In this document: one piece after another, positions 8,151 to 17,633 of the stretch
Numbering within the stretch: the stretch's first letter is position 1
How the letters are laid out: each line of letters opens with the position of its first letter
Source of the DNA: JABFSS01 sp964449445
GTDB taxonomy: Bacteria; Patescibacteriota; Gracilibacteria; Peribacterales; Peribacteraceae
Assembly: GCA_964449445.1 (NCBI GenBank)
Contig: CAYUZT010000002.1
Span: 138,858 to 202,857, forward strand
Direction: 5' to 3'
Length of the DNA: 64,000 nucleotides
The notes under the pieces: generated by a model
What the model was told of the DNA's origin: nothing
The model's database searches: none
The model's input: the letters and a program-made list of their open reading frames with translations, nothing else
Program-made: the position numbers and the translations under genes

Positions 8151-8703
8151 TATCGAGATTTTCCAGCCCATCATCCTTCGCCATCACGGGCGAGAGCTCT
8201 TCGCTGCTGCCCGCGGCATTCGTGCCCCCGGCGGATTCGTCTTTCAGTCGCAGGACGATCTGGCGGTAATCGCCTTCGCCCACGCTCTCCGTCATCAGGT
8301 CGCTCAGTGTCGGCGTGTTCGCGATATGCAGATGCACGATGCGGCGGAAGTAGGGACTCATCGGGGGCAGCGCGATGCGCGAGCCAGTGCGCCGCACAAA
8401 ATCCGCCTTCTGCTCGGCGATCTTGCACACTTTGTCTTCCTGCATGCGCCGATAGCCATCCACGTCCACTACAATGAACGGACTCTTCTCCAGTCGTTCT
8501 TTGCTACGAACAATCGACTTCACCAGATGCTGAAGTCCATTGAGCGTCTCGCCATGCCAGCCAATGATGCGGCTTGCCGAACTGCTGATGATATCCACGC
8601 GCGTGATGCCGCCGTCTTCATCCGTCACATTGATCGCATCAAAGGGGAGCGAGAGGAAGGTTAAGAGGGAGCCGAGAGTGGATTCGATGAACTTCTTGTC
8701 CAT
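8146..8703 (-). CDS. khpB: KH-R3H RNA-binding protein (Jag/KhpB)
   Basis: Binds RNA and in other bacteria affects cell-wall growth and division. The protein has 185 residues: an acidic N-terminal part, a KH domain with IIGWHGETLNGLQHLV (about 50-75), and an R3H domain with RRTGSRIALPPM and FRRIVHLHI (about 115-160). The tail is low-complexity and acidic. The ATG at 8703 (MDKKFIEST) is preferred to an upstream one that would add a hydrophobic stretch encoded by a repeat. In many bacteria jag follows yidC; here yidC is 26 kb away. Confidence 0.85.
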   Translation of the reverse strand: MDKKFIESTLGSLLTFLSLPFDAINVTDEDGGITRVDIISSSASRIIGWHGETLNGLQHLVKSIVRSKERLEKSPFIVVDVDGYRRMQEDKVCKIAEQKADFVRRTGSRIALPPMSPYFRRIVHLHIANTPTLSDLMTESVGEGDYRQIVLRLKDESAGGTNAAGSSEELSPVMAKDDGLENLDI

Positions 8704-8740
8704 GTCCGAGTCGGGAATGATGGCGGGAGGATAGCACGTC

Positions 8741-8905
8741 GGCAGGAAGCCGAGGAAGCCAAAGAAGCCAATGATGACAAGGAAAAGGAAATAGGGGAAA
8801 AACACGATGACCAGGAAATCATTTGCATCATTTTTTTCTTGTACGTCCTTGTCTTCCTTTCTTTGGCTTCCTTGCCTTCGTAGGCATCGTTGGCTTCTTT
8901 CGAAA
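8741..8905. repeat. Inverted repeat of gaagcc / ggcttc words
   Basis: The left arm (8741-8796) has aggaagccgaggaagcc, aaagaagccaatgatg and acaaggaaaagg. The right arm (8840-8905) has gtccttgtcttcc, tttggcttccttgcc and cgttggcttcttt. It lies between khpB and the HU gene. The same word family occurs at 25436 and 57508. Confidence 0.65.
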
Positions 8906-8951
8906 AGACCCCCTTACGGAGGCCTCTTCCATTTCCAATTATGGATTCAAA

Positions 8952-9227
8952 TTATCGAACAGCGTCCTTCAGCGTCTTGCCAGCCTTGAAGGACGGAACC
9001 TTCATCGCGGGGATGGAGATTCTCTGTGTCGGATTGCGAGGGTTCACACCCATGCGCGCAGCGCGGTGGCTGAGCTTGAAGGTGCCGAATCCGGTGATGG
9101 TCACCGGGGTGCCCTTCTTCAGGTTCTTCACAACAATGTTGATGACGGCCTGGAGCGCGTCGGCTGCAGCACGCTTGGTGATGCCTGCGGCGTCCGCGAT
9201 CGCGGCGATCAGATCCTGCTTGGACAT
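8952..9227 (-). CDS. HU-family DNA-binding protein
   Basis: A nucleoid protein that bends DNA without strict sequence preference. It has 91 residues and starts MSKQDLIAAIADAAGITK. The DNA-binding arm signature is GFGTFKLSHRAARMGVNPRN, and the tip proline is present (NPRNPTQR). The C-terminal helix follows (VPSFKAGKTLKDAVR). The start was chosen because it gives the exact family N terminus. Two 18-base repeats lie over the promoter, so transcription is probably controlled. Confidence 0.95.
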   Translation of the reverse strand: MSKQDLIAAIADAAGITKRAAADALQAVINIVVKNLKKGTPVTITGFGTFKLSHRAARMGVNPRNPTQRISIPAMKVPSFKAGKTLKDAVR

Positions 9228-9260
9228 AAAGGAAGTGGGGAAATGAAGTAGATGCCGCGA

Positions 9261-9320
9261 ACTGTACCCCCGTTTTCCGCTTGCGCAAGCCATCACAAAC
9301 GAGTTTTCCGCTTGCGCAAG
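9261..9320 (-). promoter_or_regulatory. HU promoter with a tandem palindromic operator
   Basis: On the minus strand TTGCGC (9283-9288) and TACAGT (9261-9266) are 16 bases apart. The -35 lies inside one of two identical 18-base repeats at 9272-9289 and 9303-9320. Each holds the perfect palindrome CTTGCGCAAG, and the copies start 31 bases apart, about three helical turns. Confidence 0.7.
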
Positions 9321-9477
9321 AGATAAATGAATGGAAATGGCTGTATGAAAGCAAAATTCCTGAGCACCAAAGATGATCATGTTTCAGAGGTTTTTTGACA
9401 GTGCACCACTCCTCTCTCTAGTCTGCGTCGACTCACTAGAGTCAATGCGCCCAGAAAGGCCGCGCTTCATACTACTT

Positions 9478-11910
9478 ATGCCCAAGCACTTAGTCATTGT
9501 CGAAAGTCCCGCGAAGGCCAAGACCATCAAACGGTTTTTGGGAAAAGACTACGACGTCGAGGCGAGTATGGGGCACATCCGCGACCTGCCGTCCAACACC
9601 ATCGCCGTCGATACCGAGCACGACTTTGAACCCGAGTACGAAGTGCCGGAGGAGAAGAAGACGGTGGTGAAAAAACTGAAAGATGCGCTCAAAGATGCGG
9701 ATGACCTCTGGATCGCGACTGATGAAGATCGTGAAGGGGAAGCCATCGGTTGGCATCTCTGTCAGGTATTAAAGGAGGATCCCAAGACAGTCAAACGTAT
9801 CGTCTTCCACGAAATCACGAGCACGGCGATCAAAGAGGCCGTGGAGAATCCGCGCAAGATCAACATGAAGCTCGTCGATGCGCAGCAGGCCCGGCGCGTG
9901 CTCGACCGTCTCGTCGGCTACACGCTCTCGCCGTTCCTGTGGAAGAAGGTCTACCGCGGACTCTCCGCGGGGCGCGTGCAGTCGGTCGCCGTGCGCATCA
10001 TTGTGGACCGCGAGCGCGAGATCAAAGCGTTCACGCCCGTGGAGTACTGGTCCATCGATGCACTTCTGGAAAATGGAGTTCAGCAACAATTCACCGCACA
10101 GTTCAGCAAGAAAGACGGCAAGAAGTACGAACTGGGGAGCGAAGCAGACGTGAAACACGTCTTGAGCGATCTTGAAGGCGCCCAGTATCAAGTCGCGTCC
10201 GTCGAAGAGAAAGAACTCAAGCGGACTCCCCCTCCCCCATTCACTACCTCGACACTCCAGCAGGAAGCGGCGCGCAAACTCGGCTTCTCGGTCCGGCAGA
10301 CGATGGTGATTGCCCAGCAACTCTACGAAGGCATCAGCATGGGCAAGGGCGAAGGCCACACCGGCATCATCACCTACATGCGTACCGATTCCGTCAATCT
10401 CAGTCAGAAGGCTTTGGACGATGCCAAGCGGACGATCGAGCAGCAGTACGGGCGTGAGTACGTGATCGCCGAACCCCGCAAGTACAAGACGAAATCCAAG
10501 AGCGCGCAGGAAGCGCACGAAGCCATCCGTCCTACCGAAATCGAGCGCACGCCCGCATCACTCGAAAGCGTGCTCGATCACCAGCAGCTCAAGCTCTACA
10601 CGCTCATCTGGAACCGAACGATGGCAACACAGATGGCCGGGGCGGAACTCAAGCGCGTGGGGGTCGATATCGCGGCTAAAAATTACACCTTCCGCGCGAC
10701 AGGACAGACCGTCGTCTTCGATGGCTTCCTCCGTCTCTATCAAGAAGGTAGAGATGAAGGTGAAGTTCGGCAGGAAGATGAAGCTGATGATAACGAGAAG
10801 TTCCTTCCCCCTCTCAAGGAAGGAGAGCAGGTCAAGCTCACCGAGCCGCTCAAGACCGAACAGCACTTCACCAAACCGCCCCCCCGGTACACCGAGGCGA
10901 GTCTCGTCAAAAAGCTGGAAGAAGAAGGCATTGGCCGCCCGAGCACGTACGCGCCCACCATTCACACCATCCAGCAGCGCGGGTACATCATCAAGGACGG
11001 CAAGCAGCTCGTGCCCCAGGACGTCGCGTTCATGGTGACGGATCTGATGGAAGAACACTTCCCGAACATCGTCGATCTGCAATTTACCGCGCACATGGAG
11101 CAGTCGCTCGATGATATTGCCGAGGGGAATCACAAGAGCAGCGAGTTCCTCCGCGGTTTCTATGCGCCATTCAACGCGCTCGTCATTCGCAAGACGGCGG
11201 AGATCCAGAAGAGCGATGTCATGAAGGAACGCGAACTCGGCATAGAACCCAAGAGCGGATTGCCCGTCATCGCGCGCATCGGCAGATTCGGGCCGTACGT
11301 GCAGCTGGGCAGATTTGAGCCGGTAGAAAAGAAACCCAAAAGCGCAGGTCTTCCCTTCGACAAAGCTCAGGGCAGGCGATCTGCGGGCAAGGGGCACAAG
11401 GGTGAAAAGGATAGTCGACCCGCGGAAAAGAAGCCGAAACTGAAGAGTGCGTCGCTTCCCAAGAATGTGCTGATCGACAACGTCACGCTGGAACAAGCTC
11501 TGGGGCTCCTCAGCTTCCCTCGCGAGCTTGGCGTGCACGACGGAAACACCGTCACGGTCTACCTCGGGCGCTTCGGGCCGTACCTCAAGGCGGGAGATGC
11601 CACTGTCACGCTCCCCAAAGACCGCGATCCGGTCACCATTCAACTGAATGACGCCGTCACACTCATGGCCGAAGTGCAGGAGGCTAAAAAGAAGGCTGCA
11701 ACGCCTCTCAGGACGCTCGGCGACGATCCGATGACCGGAGCACCCATTCTCGTCAAAGACGGCCGCTTCGGGCCGTACGTGACCGACGGCAAGACCAACG
11801 CCTCGCTCGGGAAGAAGCGAGACCCGCAAACGATCACGCTGGAAGAAGCTGCAGACCTTCTCGCGAAGAAACGTATCCGCGGACCGAGTAAGTGGAGAAA
11901 GAGAAGCTGA
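9478..11910 (+). CDS. topA: DNA topoisomerase I
   Basis: Relaxes negative supercoils. The Toprim domain begins at once (HLVIVESPAKAKTIKRFLG) with the acidic motif DEDREGEAIGWH. The catalytic tyrosine is about residue 300 in ITYMRTDSVNLS, and the family block GIGRPSTYAPTI is present. The C terminus has three FGPYV/L repeats (IGRFGPYVQLG, LGRFGPYLKAG, DGRFGPYVTDG) in place of C4 zinc fingers. At 810 residues it is of normal size. A lysine-rich insert after the first repeat includes a REP-like element read in frame. The ATG gives MPKHLVIVES. Confidence 0.96.
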   Translation: MPKHLVIVESPAKAKTIKRFLGKDYDVEASMGHIRDLPSNTIAVDTEHDFEPEYEVPEEKKTVVKKLKDALKDADDLWIATDEDREGEAIGWHLCQVLKEDPKTVKRIVFHEITSTAIKEAVENPRKINMKLVDAQQARRVLDRLVGYTLSPFLWKKVYRGLSAGRVQSVAVRIIVDREREIKAFTPVEYWSIDALLENGVQQQFTAQFSKKDGKKYELGSEADVKHVLSDLEGAQYQVASVEEKELKRTPPPPFTTSTLQQEAARKLGFSVRQTMVIAQQLYEGISMGKGEGHTGIITYMRTDSVNLSQKALDDAKRTIEQQYGREYVIAEPRKYKTKSKSAQEAHEAIRPTEIERTPASLESVLDHQQLKLYTLIWNRTMATQMAGAELKRVGVDIAAKNYTFRATGQTVVFDGFLRLYQEGRDEGEVRQEDEADDNEKFLPPLKEGEQVKLTEPLKTEQHFTKPPPRYTEASLVKKLEEEGIGRPSTYAPTIHTIQQRGYIIKDGKQLVPQDVAFMVTDLMEEHFPNIVDLQFTAHMEQSLDDIAEGNHKSSEFLRGFYAPFNALVIRKTAEIQKSDVMKERELGIEPKSGLPVIARIGRFGPYVQLGRFEPVEKKPKSAGLPFDKAQGRRSAGKGHKGEKDSRPAEKKPKLKSASLPKNVLIDNVTLEQALGLLSFPRELGVHDGNTVTVYLGRFGPYLKAGDATVTLPKDRDPVTIQLNDAVTLMAEVQEAKKKAATPLRTLGDDPMTGAPILVKDGRFGPYVTDGKTNASLGKKRDPQTITLEEAADLLAKKRIRGPSKWRKRS
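11352..11377. repeat. REP-like element inside topA
   Basis: CCCTTCGA-caaa-GCTCAGGGCAGG matches the outer arms of the intergenic REP elements. It is read in frame and encodes about PFDKAQGR in a variable linker. Confidence 0.65.
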
Positions 11911-11919
11911 GCTCCCTGT

Positions 11920-13443
11920 TCAGGCGGGGAGCACCAGCGTGAACGTCGTCCCGGCTCCTTCCTGTGAAACGAAGGAAATCTGCCCGCCAAGCAGTCGTGT
12001 CAGCAGGTGGACCAGGTAAAGCCCCAAACCCGTCCCGCTCGTTTCCTTTTTCACGGCGTTCTCCGCACGGAAGAATTTTTTGCGGAAGACGTGTTCCTGC
12101 TGCGCCTGCGGAATCCCCATGCCCGTATCCTGAATCATAATCTCTACTCCCCTCTCTGTTTTCCGGCTGATGAGACGGATGATGCCGGCTTCCGGGGTGT
12201 ATTTGATCGCGTTCCCCAGAAGATTTCCCACAAGTTCCTGCAGGAATTTTTCATCCGTCGTTACCGTCAGCTCCGCAGGACACACGCAGGAGACGGTCTG
12301 GTATTTTTTTTCGTAGTCCTGGTGGTGCATCTGCATGAGATCGAGCAAAAAATCGCTGAGAGGGATGCTCTCGTGATGCGGTACTATCTCGCCGGCTTCA
12401 ATCGCAGAAATTTGCAGCATGGCATTGATCGCTTCCGCCATGTGCTTCGCGGATTTCTTTCCTTCTTCAAGGAGTTCTTTCTCCTCCAGTGTTGCCGGCG
12501 CTTCCTGCTGCTCCAGTTCATTGAAAATCCAGCGGATGGTCGTGAGCGGTGTCCGCAGCTGATGGGAAGCGAGCGACATAAATTCCGATTTCATCGCATC
12601 TGTCCGGTGCTCGCGCGTCACGTCGCGGTACAGGAGCAGATATCCCCAGAAAATTCCCTGCTCGATGATCGGGAGATAATCCCGCAGAAATATTCGTCCA
12701 TCGTGGAGATGTAACTTCTGGTTGCAGTGGGTGCCGCGCGTGATTGTGAGCGACTGCAGCATTGATAGTTCGGCATCAGCCTCATGCACCTGGTTCATGC
12801 AGGTCTTAATCCATTGCCATCCGTTGCTGCCTACAAGTGTGGCGGCCGCCTGCGGTAATGCGAAGAATTCGCAGAACGGATTGTTGATCGCCACGATCCG
12901 GTCCTGTTCATCGATCACGACCGCGGCAAACGGCAGGCGCGCGATAGTGGAATGCAGCCGCTCCAGGTTCGCGCGTACCCGCTCCTGGGCGGATTTCTGT
13001 TCGTGGATGTCGGTGCACGTTCCAAACCATCGCACGATCACTCCGGCGTCATCGCGAACGGGAATGGCACGGCCGAGGTGCCAGTGGTACGTGTTCGATT
13101 TTTTTTCGAGCAATCGGTACTCGATCTCGTACATCACTCCCGCGTCGCGAGCCTTCTCCCACTCTACGGCACACCGCTCAATGTCATCGGGATGCATCAC
13201 CGCTTGCCACCCACCCAGCTTCACCGCCTCCTCACTGGTAACGCCGCCATAATCCAGCGCGCGTTTGTTGTAGTAATCAATATTCCCCTCGAGACCCGCG
13301 GACCACACAATTTGCGGGAGTGCATCGATCAACTGCTCCAGTCCAATGGACTGCGGAAGCAGTGGGAGCATCGGATCAGGCAAGGCAGCCTTACGTGCCT
13401 TCTTAGGCACCGAAACGGCCAATGGGTTCTTTTTTGCCTTCAT
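11920..13443 (-). CDS. PAS-domain sensor histidine kinase
   Basis: A two-component sensor of 507 residues. A PAS domain (about 30-145) with a PAC-like end (RWFGTCTDIHEQK) is followed by a second PAS (about 155-265). The HisKA helix has the phospho-acceptor in SLASHQLRTPL. The ATPase domain shows the N box (LVGNLLGNAIKY), G1 (DTGMGIP) and G2 (GTGLGLYLV). There is no membrane segment, so it should sense a cytoplasmic signal. No response regulator gene is adjacent; the receiver-like protein at 37115 is one candidate partner. The ATG at 13443 was chosen; one at 13461 is possible. Confidence 0.9.
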   Translation of the reverse strand: MKAKKNPLAVSVPKKARKAALPDPMLPLLPQSIGLEQLIDALPQIVWSAGLEGNIDYYNKRALDYGGVTSEEAVKLGGWQAVMHPDDIERCAVEWEKARDAGVMYEIEYRLLEKKSNTYHWHLGRAIPVRDDAGVIVRWFGTCTDIHEQKSAQERVRANLERLHSTIARLPFAAVVIDEQDRIVAINNPFCEFFALPQAAATLVGSNGWQWIKTCMNQVHEADAELSMLQSLTITRGTHCNQKLHLHDGRIFLRDYLPIIEQGIFWGYLLLYRDVTREHRTDAMKSEFMSLASHQLRTPLTTIRWIFNELEQQEAPATLEEKELLEEGKKSAKHMAEAINAMLQISAIEAGEIVPHHESIPLSDFLLDLMQMHHQDYEKKYQTVSCVCPAELTVTTDEKFLQELVGNLLGNAIKYTPEAGIIRLISRKTERGVEIMIQDTGMGIPQAQQEHVFRKKFFRAENAVKKETSGTGLGLYLVHLLTRLLGGQISFVSQEGAGTTFTLVLPA

Positions 13444-13512
13444 GAAGGCGAAGTATATCATAGCTTCCTTGTGGGCAGCTTTCCGCGTGCACAAGGGGAA
13501 TTTCCTTTCTGT

Positions 13513-14850
13513 ATGGATCACTCTCCCCCGACTGCCGATGGACAAGAACAAGCTCCAGGCATGTTCCACGGCATATCCCCACGGTTGATTGTCGACAGAC
13601 TTCTGCAATCGGAGAGCGTTCATCCCGAAGAAGACCCACCGCTCCATGAGTTCGGACTCGGTCAGCTCAGAAAATTTTTAGAACATGAAAAATTGATTCC
13701 CACACAATTGCATATTGCCGATGCGGACTCGCCGATATTCAGAGAAATTATGCGGCTCTACAATGAAAAATTAATCTCCCCCAATGCCGTTATTAATCAG
13801 GCAATGGGGTATCACAGTGCTTTTCGAAGGGGTCTGAGAGGAGGAGGATTAATCACTCCCATGGAACGAACACCCGGAGAGGCAGCGGCCTTGAGAAAAT
13901 TAGAGAAAAAGTCTCCTTCTGCAGAATTAATGGTAACCTCGTGGCGTCCGAGTCCAAAACAAGCAAATGAACTAAAGACGATTCCCTATAAAGAGGAAAA
14001 CAAAAATCACTTCACTCATAAACCCAAATCTTTCTCTATTGCCGAAGAGCTCTTACGACAAGCAAACGGGACAGCAACATTTCCCATGTATTTGCATGAA
14101 TATGACCGAGCCGTCGAATGTCCCATTCCCGGTCGTTTTTTTATTCATGGCTTTCAATCACCCGGAAAAACCCAGTTAAAAGCATGCATGTGGTCCAGAT
14201 GGCCTCCCAAGAAATCGGATTATCAAATAACCGAAGAATATGAAGACGATCTGGCTCTGTACGTCCAATACATGAGATATAAATTTAAAGGCATTAACCC
14301 GGATCCCAATAGATGGCAAGGAACGGTAAAGGAGGAGCTCTTCGAGAATATGATGTTTATTGATACCCTTATCGGAGATACAAACGCCCGTGGTGCGCCA
14401 CTTCTCGCGTTGTGGTTACTGCTCAAAATTCTCACAGAAGAACCCAATATAGACCGACTGTTCTTTGATCAATTCAGTGGAGTGCGCGCGGATCCACATA
14501 ACCAAGAATCTCTCATGCGAGGAACAAATCCTGCGGAACTTTTCGCGCAAATCGGAGGCTTGGATATCATCGCGCAATACCTGGAATGGCCTCCTGTCAT
14601 TGTCCCGCGAGAACTGGATAAAAAAACGATCAGGAAGGCAGTGGATGTCCACAAGAAGGCAAATAGTGTGGGGATAATACGGACCAAAGCACAACAAGTG
14701 CTCCGAAAAATTTTGGCACAAAGACCGCCATTCAAAAACATCGTCTTCCTGCAAAGTATGTGGAACAGACGAATGGAAGAAGTGACTGCCGTGATTGCAA
14801 ATTACTTGGGATATCTTGCGAAAGACCATGCGCTGAGGGGGAGAAATTGA
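13513..14850 (+). CDS. Large protein of unknown function
   Basis: Encodes 445 residues starting MDHSPPTADGQEQ. I do not recognise the family. It looks soluble and mixed alpha/beta with many lysines, histidines and tryptophans and no signal peptide. A helical part near residues 270-300 is hydrophobic (GAPLLALWLLLKILTEE). From about 13650 the DNA is clearly more AT-rich than its neighbours, which suggests acquisition from elsewhere. It is divergent from the histidine kinase. The segment EAAALRKLEKKS resembles AAMLRKLEKIRS of the unknown gene at 16108, but this could be chance. Confidence 0.75.
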   Translation: MDHSPPTADGQEQAPGMFHGISPRLIVDRLLQSESVHPEEDPPLHEFGLGQLRKFLEHEKLIPTQLHIADADSPIFREIMRLYNEKLISPNAVINQAMGYHSAFRRGLRGGGLITPMERTPGEAAALRKLEKKSPSAELMVTSWRPSPKQANELKTIPYKEENKNHFTHKPKSFSIAEELLRQANGTATFPMYLHEYDRAVECPIPGRFFIHGFQSPGKTQLKACMWSRWPPKKSDYQITEEYEDDLALYVQYMRYKFKGINPDPNRWQGTVKEELFENMMFIDTLIGDTNARGAPLLALWLLLKILTEEPNIDRLFFDQFSGVRADPHNQESLMRGTNPAELFAQIGGLDIIAQYLEWPPVIVPRELDKKTIRKAVDVHKKANSVGIIRTKAQQVLRKILAQRPPFKNIVFLQSMWNRRMEEVTAVIANYLGYLAKDHALRGRN

Positions 14851-14875
14851 ATATAAGGAGAGCACCGCCTATGCT
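14847..14875 (+). promoter_or_regulatory. Promoter of tRNA-Trp
   Basis: TTGAAT (14847-14852) and TATGCT (14870-14875) are 17 bases apart. The -10 ends 28 bases before the tRNA, and the -35 overlaps the stop codon of the preceding gene. Confidence 0.55.
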
Positions 14876-14903
14876 GATATCCTGATATTCTCCTTCCAGA
14901 CCT

Positions 14904-14979
14904 AGGCGCGTAGCTCAGCTGGTAGAGCACAGGTCTCCAAAACCTGGGGTCGTAGGTTCGAGCCCTACCGCGCCTGCCA
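14904..14979 (+). tRNA. trnW: tRNA-Trp (anticodon CCA)
   Basis: A 76-base cloverleaf. The acceptor arms AGGCGCG and CGCGCCT pair fully, the D arm is GCTCAGCTGGTAGAGC, the anticodon stem-loop is CAGGTCTCCAAAACCTG with CCA, and the T loop is GGTTCGAGCCC. The 3' CCA is encoded. Confidence 0.97.
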
Positions 14980-15064
14980 CTTGCAAAAAATTATAATGGT
15001 TATATAATAATCATTAGCCCAACCATGACGGTTTGGCAGTTTCGCTAATGCAAAATGTACAGAT

Positions 15065-15931
15065 TCAGGCTCTCCTCGGTCCCGCTTCCATCAACGTGCG
15101 TGCAAGCTGGATCATGAACACGACCATGATGGCGGTGACGAATTCGCCGATGATGGCGCTCACAAAGACGCCGAGCACCGATCCCAAAATGCCCATCAGG
15201 ATTTTTGTGACCAGTATGGCAGCGATCCCGGTGACGATTCCCACAGCAAGACAGTTGCCGACAATCTTCCCCCAGCGGCCACGGGTGTGGTGGTAGCTTT
15301 TCGTCGCGCTGTCTAAAACGCCTCTGTGTTCCTCAAGCAGATAGAGAGGAGAGAGCACGAATCGAGGTCCGACGATAATGGCGATAATTACTCCAAGGAA
15401 TGGAATCCACAGGAAGCTTCGCAGGAACAGCCATAGCCATAAGCCGATGAGCGGGACAAGCGAGCCCGCGGTTGCCTGTGCTGCCTTCATGGGATCTTTC
15501 ATGCGTCGCACGGCAATAACCAGGAAGAACGATTTTGCAATCAGTCCAATGAGCAGTGTGATCAGGAACATCAGTCCGAGGGAGGGAAGCATCGCGCGGA
15601 ACGCGCCGCCTATTGCGCCCATGTTGTTCATCGCATCCGCGGCAATCTGCCTGCCCATCACTTCGAATTCCTGCTCCTCGGCTTCCGTTAGTTCTCCTTC
15701 CTGCATTTTGACCAGCAGTTCTTCCATCCGCGGATTCGTCCGTTCCATGCGGTCTTCAAATCCTTCCAGTTGCATCTTCCAGCCCTGCGCCTGCGATCCT
15801 ACCAATGCTAATCCGACTCCCTGTGTCAGAACGCCGAATACTACCGCACCCGTCACAAGAACGGCGAGGTGAGTTTTGCAGAACGTTACAGTGTCAGAAA
15901 CGAGAATGCCGAGGGGCTTGGTCGATGCCAT
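15065..15931 (-). CDS. Polytopic membrane protein, function unknown
   Basis: Encodes 288 residues with about five or six membrane helices: residues 23-45, 115-140, 160-175, 180-200, 230-250 and 255-280. A charged soluble segment (about 55-100, rich in Glu and Met) separates the first two. The segment VLSPLYLLEEHRGVLDSATKSYHHTRGRW is split by charges between helices and resembles DUF975-like membrane proteins of unknown role. A short A/T-rich stretch with a weak hairpin (CCCAACC/GGTTTGG, about 15018-15036) lies beyond its 3' end. Confidence 0.7.
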   Translation of the reverse strand: MASTKPLGILVSDTVTFCKTHLAVLVTGAVVFGVLTQGVGLALVGSQAQGWKMQLEGFEDRMERTNPRMEELLVKMQEGELTEAEEQEFEVMGRQIAADAMNNMGAIGGAFRAMLPSLGLMFLITLLIGLIAKSFFLVIAVRRMKDPMKAAQATAGSLVPLIGLWLWLFLRSFLWIPFLGVIIAIIVGPRFVLSPLYLLEEHRGVLDSATKSYHHTRGRWGKIVGNCLAVGIVTGIAAILVTKILMGILGSVLGVFVSAIIGEFVTAIMVVFMIQLARTLMEAGPRRA

Positions 15932-16107
15932 AAAAAGAAGGGAGGGAAATTACTAAACACTATACGTTCTCTTTCCAAGCCAATCCATATGATTACGGAT
16001 GTCGCTTCTTCAGAGAGTTTTCGATTCTCAAATCATAACCAATACCACTGCGCCCGCCAGAAGGTACGCATGGACATTCTGCGCAGCAGGGTGAAGCAGA
16101 ACTACCG

Positions 16108-17550
16108 TCATGAGAATGCGTTGAGGACCCCACAGCGCACAAAAAAATTCATAGCATCAAGACTTCTGCGTATTTGTTCAGCGGCGATCCTCTCGTTGTG
16201 TACGGGGTAATTGAAGTCTCGGTCAAAGGATTCTTGGTGGAGGGAAATGTCTCTCTGCACAGCAAGTATGCTGTGCCATATAGCCTGCCATTCCTGCCCT
16301 TTCAAAGTCTTGATGAATCCGAGTCCCCCCGTCATCATGAATAATTGATTGTCGTCGCAGTGCAGGCCTTCATATCCTGTATACAGCTTCCGGATGGCTG
16401 GTCCAAGATATGTATCGCGCAATATATTCATGGTTTCAACGATGCGAAAGCATTCGCCAATGATTGGCATATTGCCACACGTACGCACGACCAAACTGTG
16501 GGTTTTCTCGTGATTGAGCGCTCTCCTTCCGGCGGAACGCAGCAGAAGTAAAGTGCCGCCCAGATGGCCACTTTCGCTGCGAATCTTTTCCAATTTTCTT
16601 AACATGGCTGCTCTGTCAGCGGGTTTTTCCAGGACGTTGGTGGCGTCGGGATCGATAAAAGACAACAGCTTCTGCATATCTCGTTCCAGGCCATTCCTCA
16701 TTGACCCGTGGTGATTGGGCACGGGGAGACGGAGATGATCATTGTTGATATCGATACCAGTACCGCCCTGTTCGAGGAAAGCACGCCAATGTTCTTTCGC
16801 AATAGTATGGCGATGAATGTAGATGGGAATGGAAGGAAGGTTCTTCGGTGAGAAGGCGTCTAGAGCAACCATCAGTGCCTCGGTAAATTCCGCTTTGCCG
16901 CATGGCCTTCCTTCCCATGCCAATACGTTATCTGGAATCTCGTAGGCCGTGGCGAACTTCCCAGCTTCGTCATTGTTCCCGTCCAATGACATCAGGTTTT
17001 TCTGAACGCACTTGGCATAATCTCTTCGTACTTGTTCCAATCTTTCAAAGGCCGCATATGCAGCGAGCTCTTTAGGTTTAAGAGAAAGGCGCAACCATTC
17101 CATATCCATCAGATCTCCGAGTGCAGATGCTTCGTTCCGATAGGCCATGTGCAGCGCATCGCCCAGCGCACTGATACCGCAGGGCGTTGTCATTTCCATC
17201 CTTTTCGTTATTCGTTCCTCTACGGAAAGATTGTCGCGACTTGATAATGACTGCAAGGCCAGACGGTCTTGGGTAGCATAGGAACGTGTTTTGGTGGCAG
17301 GCCAGGGACCCACCATCTTTTCGTCGGCATATGTTTTGTTCCCTCTTCTTTGAAATTCGTTGATGAGAAAAATGCCTTCGGGAGGCATGCCTCCCTCAAG
17401 CTCCTGTTGCCGATAGAGCTCCATAATCTCCAAGCCAGGCATATCGTGGAAAAATTTGGCATAGGAAGCATTCGGCGGATCAGACAACAACTCCTGCACC
17501 ACATTCATCGTGTCTCTTTCATCTTCCGGTAGCCACTCGGGGGTTTCCAT
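16108..17550 (-). CDS. Unknown protein with an HEKTH motif
   Basis: Encodes 480 residues starting METPEWLPEDERDTM. No family is recognised. It is soluble, helix-rich and acidic. Near residue 355 it has ALNHEKTHSLVVRT, which fits the HExxH zinc-protease pattern. A glutamate about 20 residues later (GECFRIVE) could be a third ligand. The motif alone occurs by chance, so a peptidase role is only a suggestion. It is divergent from the TrmB-type regulator at 17693, with a very AT-rich gap between them, so the regulator may control it. Confidence 0.7.
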   Translation of the reverse strand: METPEWLPEDERDTMNVVQELLSDPPNASYAKFFHDMPGLEIMELYRQQELEGGMPPEGIFLINEFQRRGNKTYADEKMVGPWPATKTRSYATQDRLALQSLSSRDNLSVEERITKRMEMTTPCGISALGDALHMAYRNEASALGDLMDMEWLRLSLKPKELAAYAAFERLEQVRRDYAKCVQKNLMSLDGNNDEAGKFATAYEIPDNVLAWEGRPCGKAEFTEALMVALDAFSPKNLPSIPIYIHRHTIAKEHWRAFLEQGGTGIDINNDHLRLPVPNHHGSMRNGLERDMQKLLSFIDPDATNVLEKPADRAAMLRKLEKIRSESGHLGGTLLLLRSAGRRALNHEKTHSLVVRTCGNMPIIGECFRIVETMNILRDTYLGPAIRKLYTGYEGLHCDDNQLFMMTGGLGFIKTLKGQEWQAIWHSILAVQRDISLHQESFDRDFNYPVHNERIAAEQIRRSLDAMNFFVRCGVLNAFS

Positions 17551-17633
17551 TCTTGAAAAAAGAAGGATATAGACAAATTATCAATATTATTTTATTAATG
17601 TATCAAATATTATCAACAATATATAAAATAATA

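Noticed and set aside
8741..8905. CRISPR array or tandem repeat array suggested by regular word spacing
   Set aside because: Words are imperfect, spacing is irregular, there are no unique spacers of equal length, and no cas genes are present.
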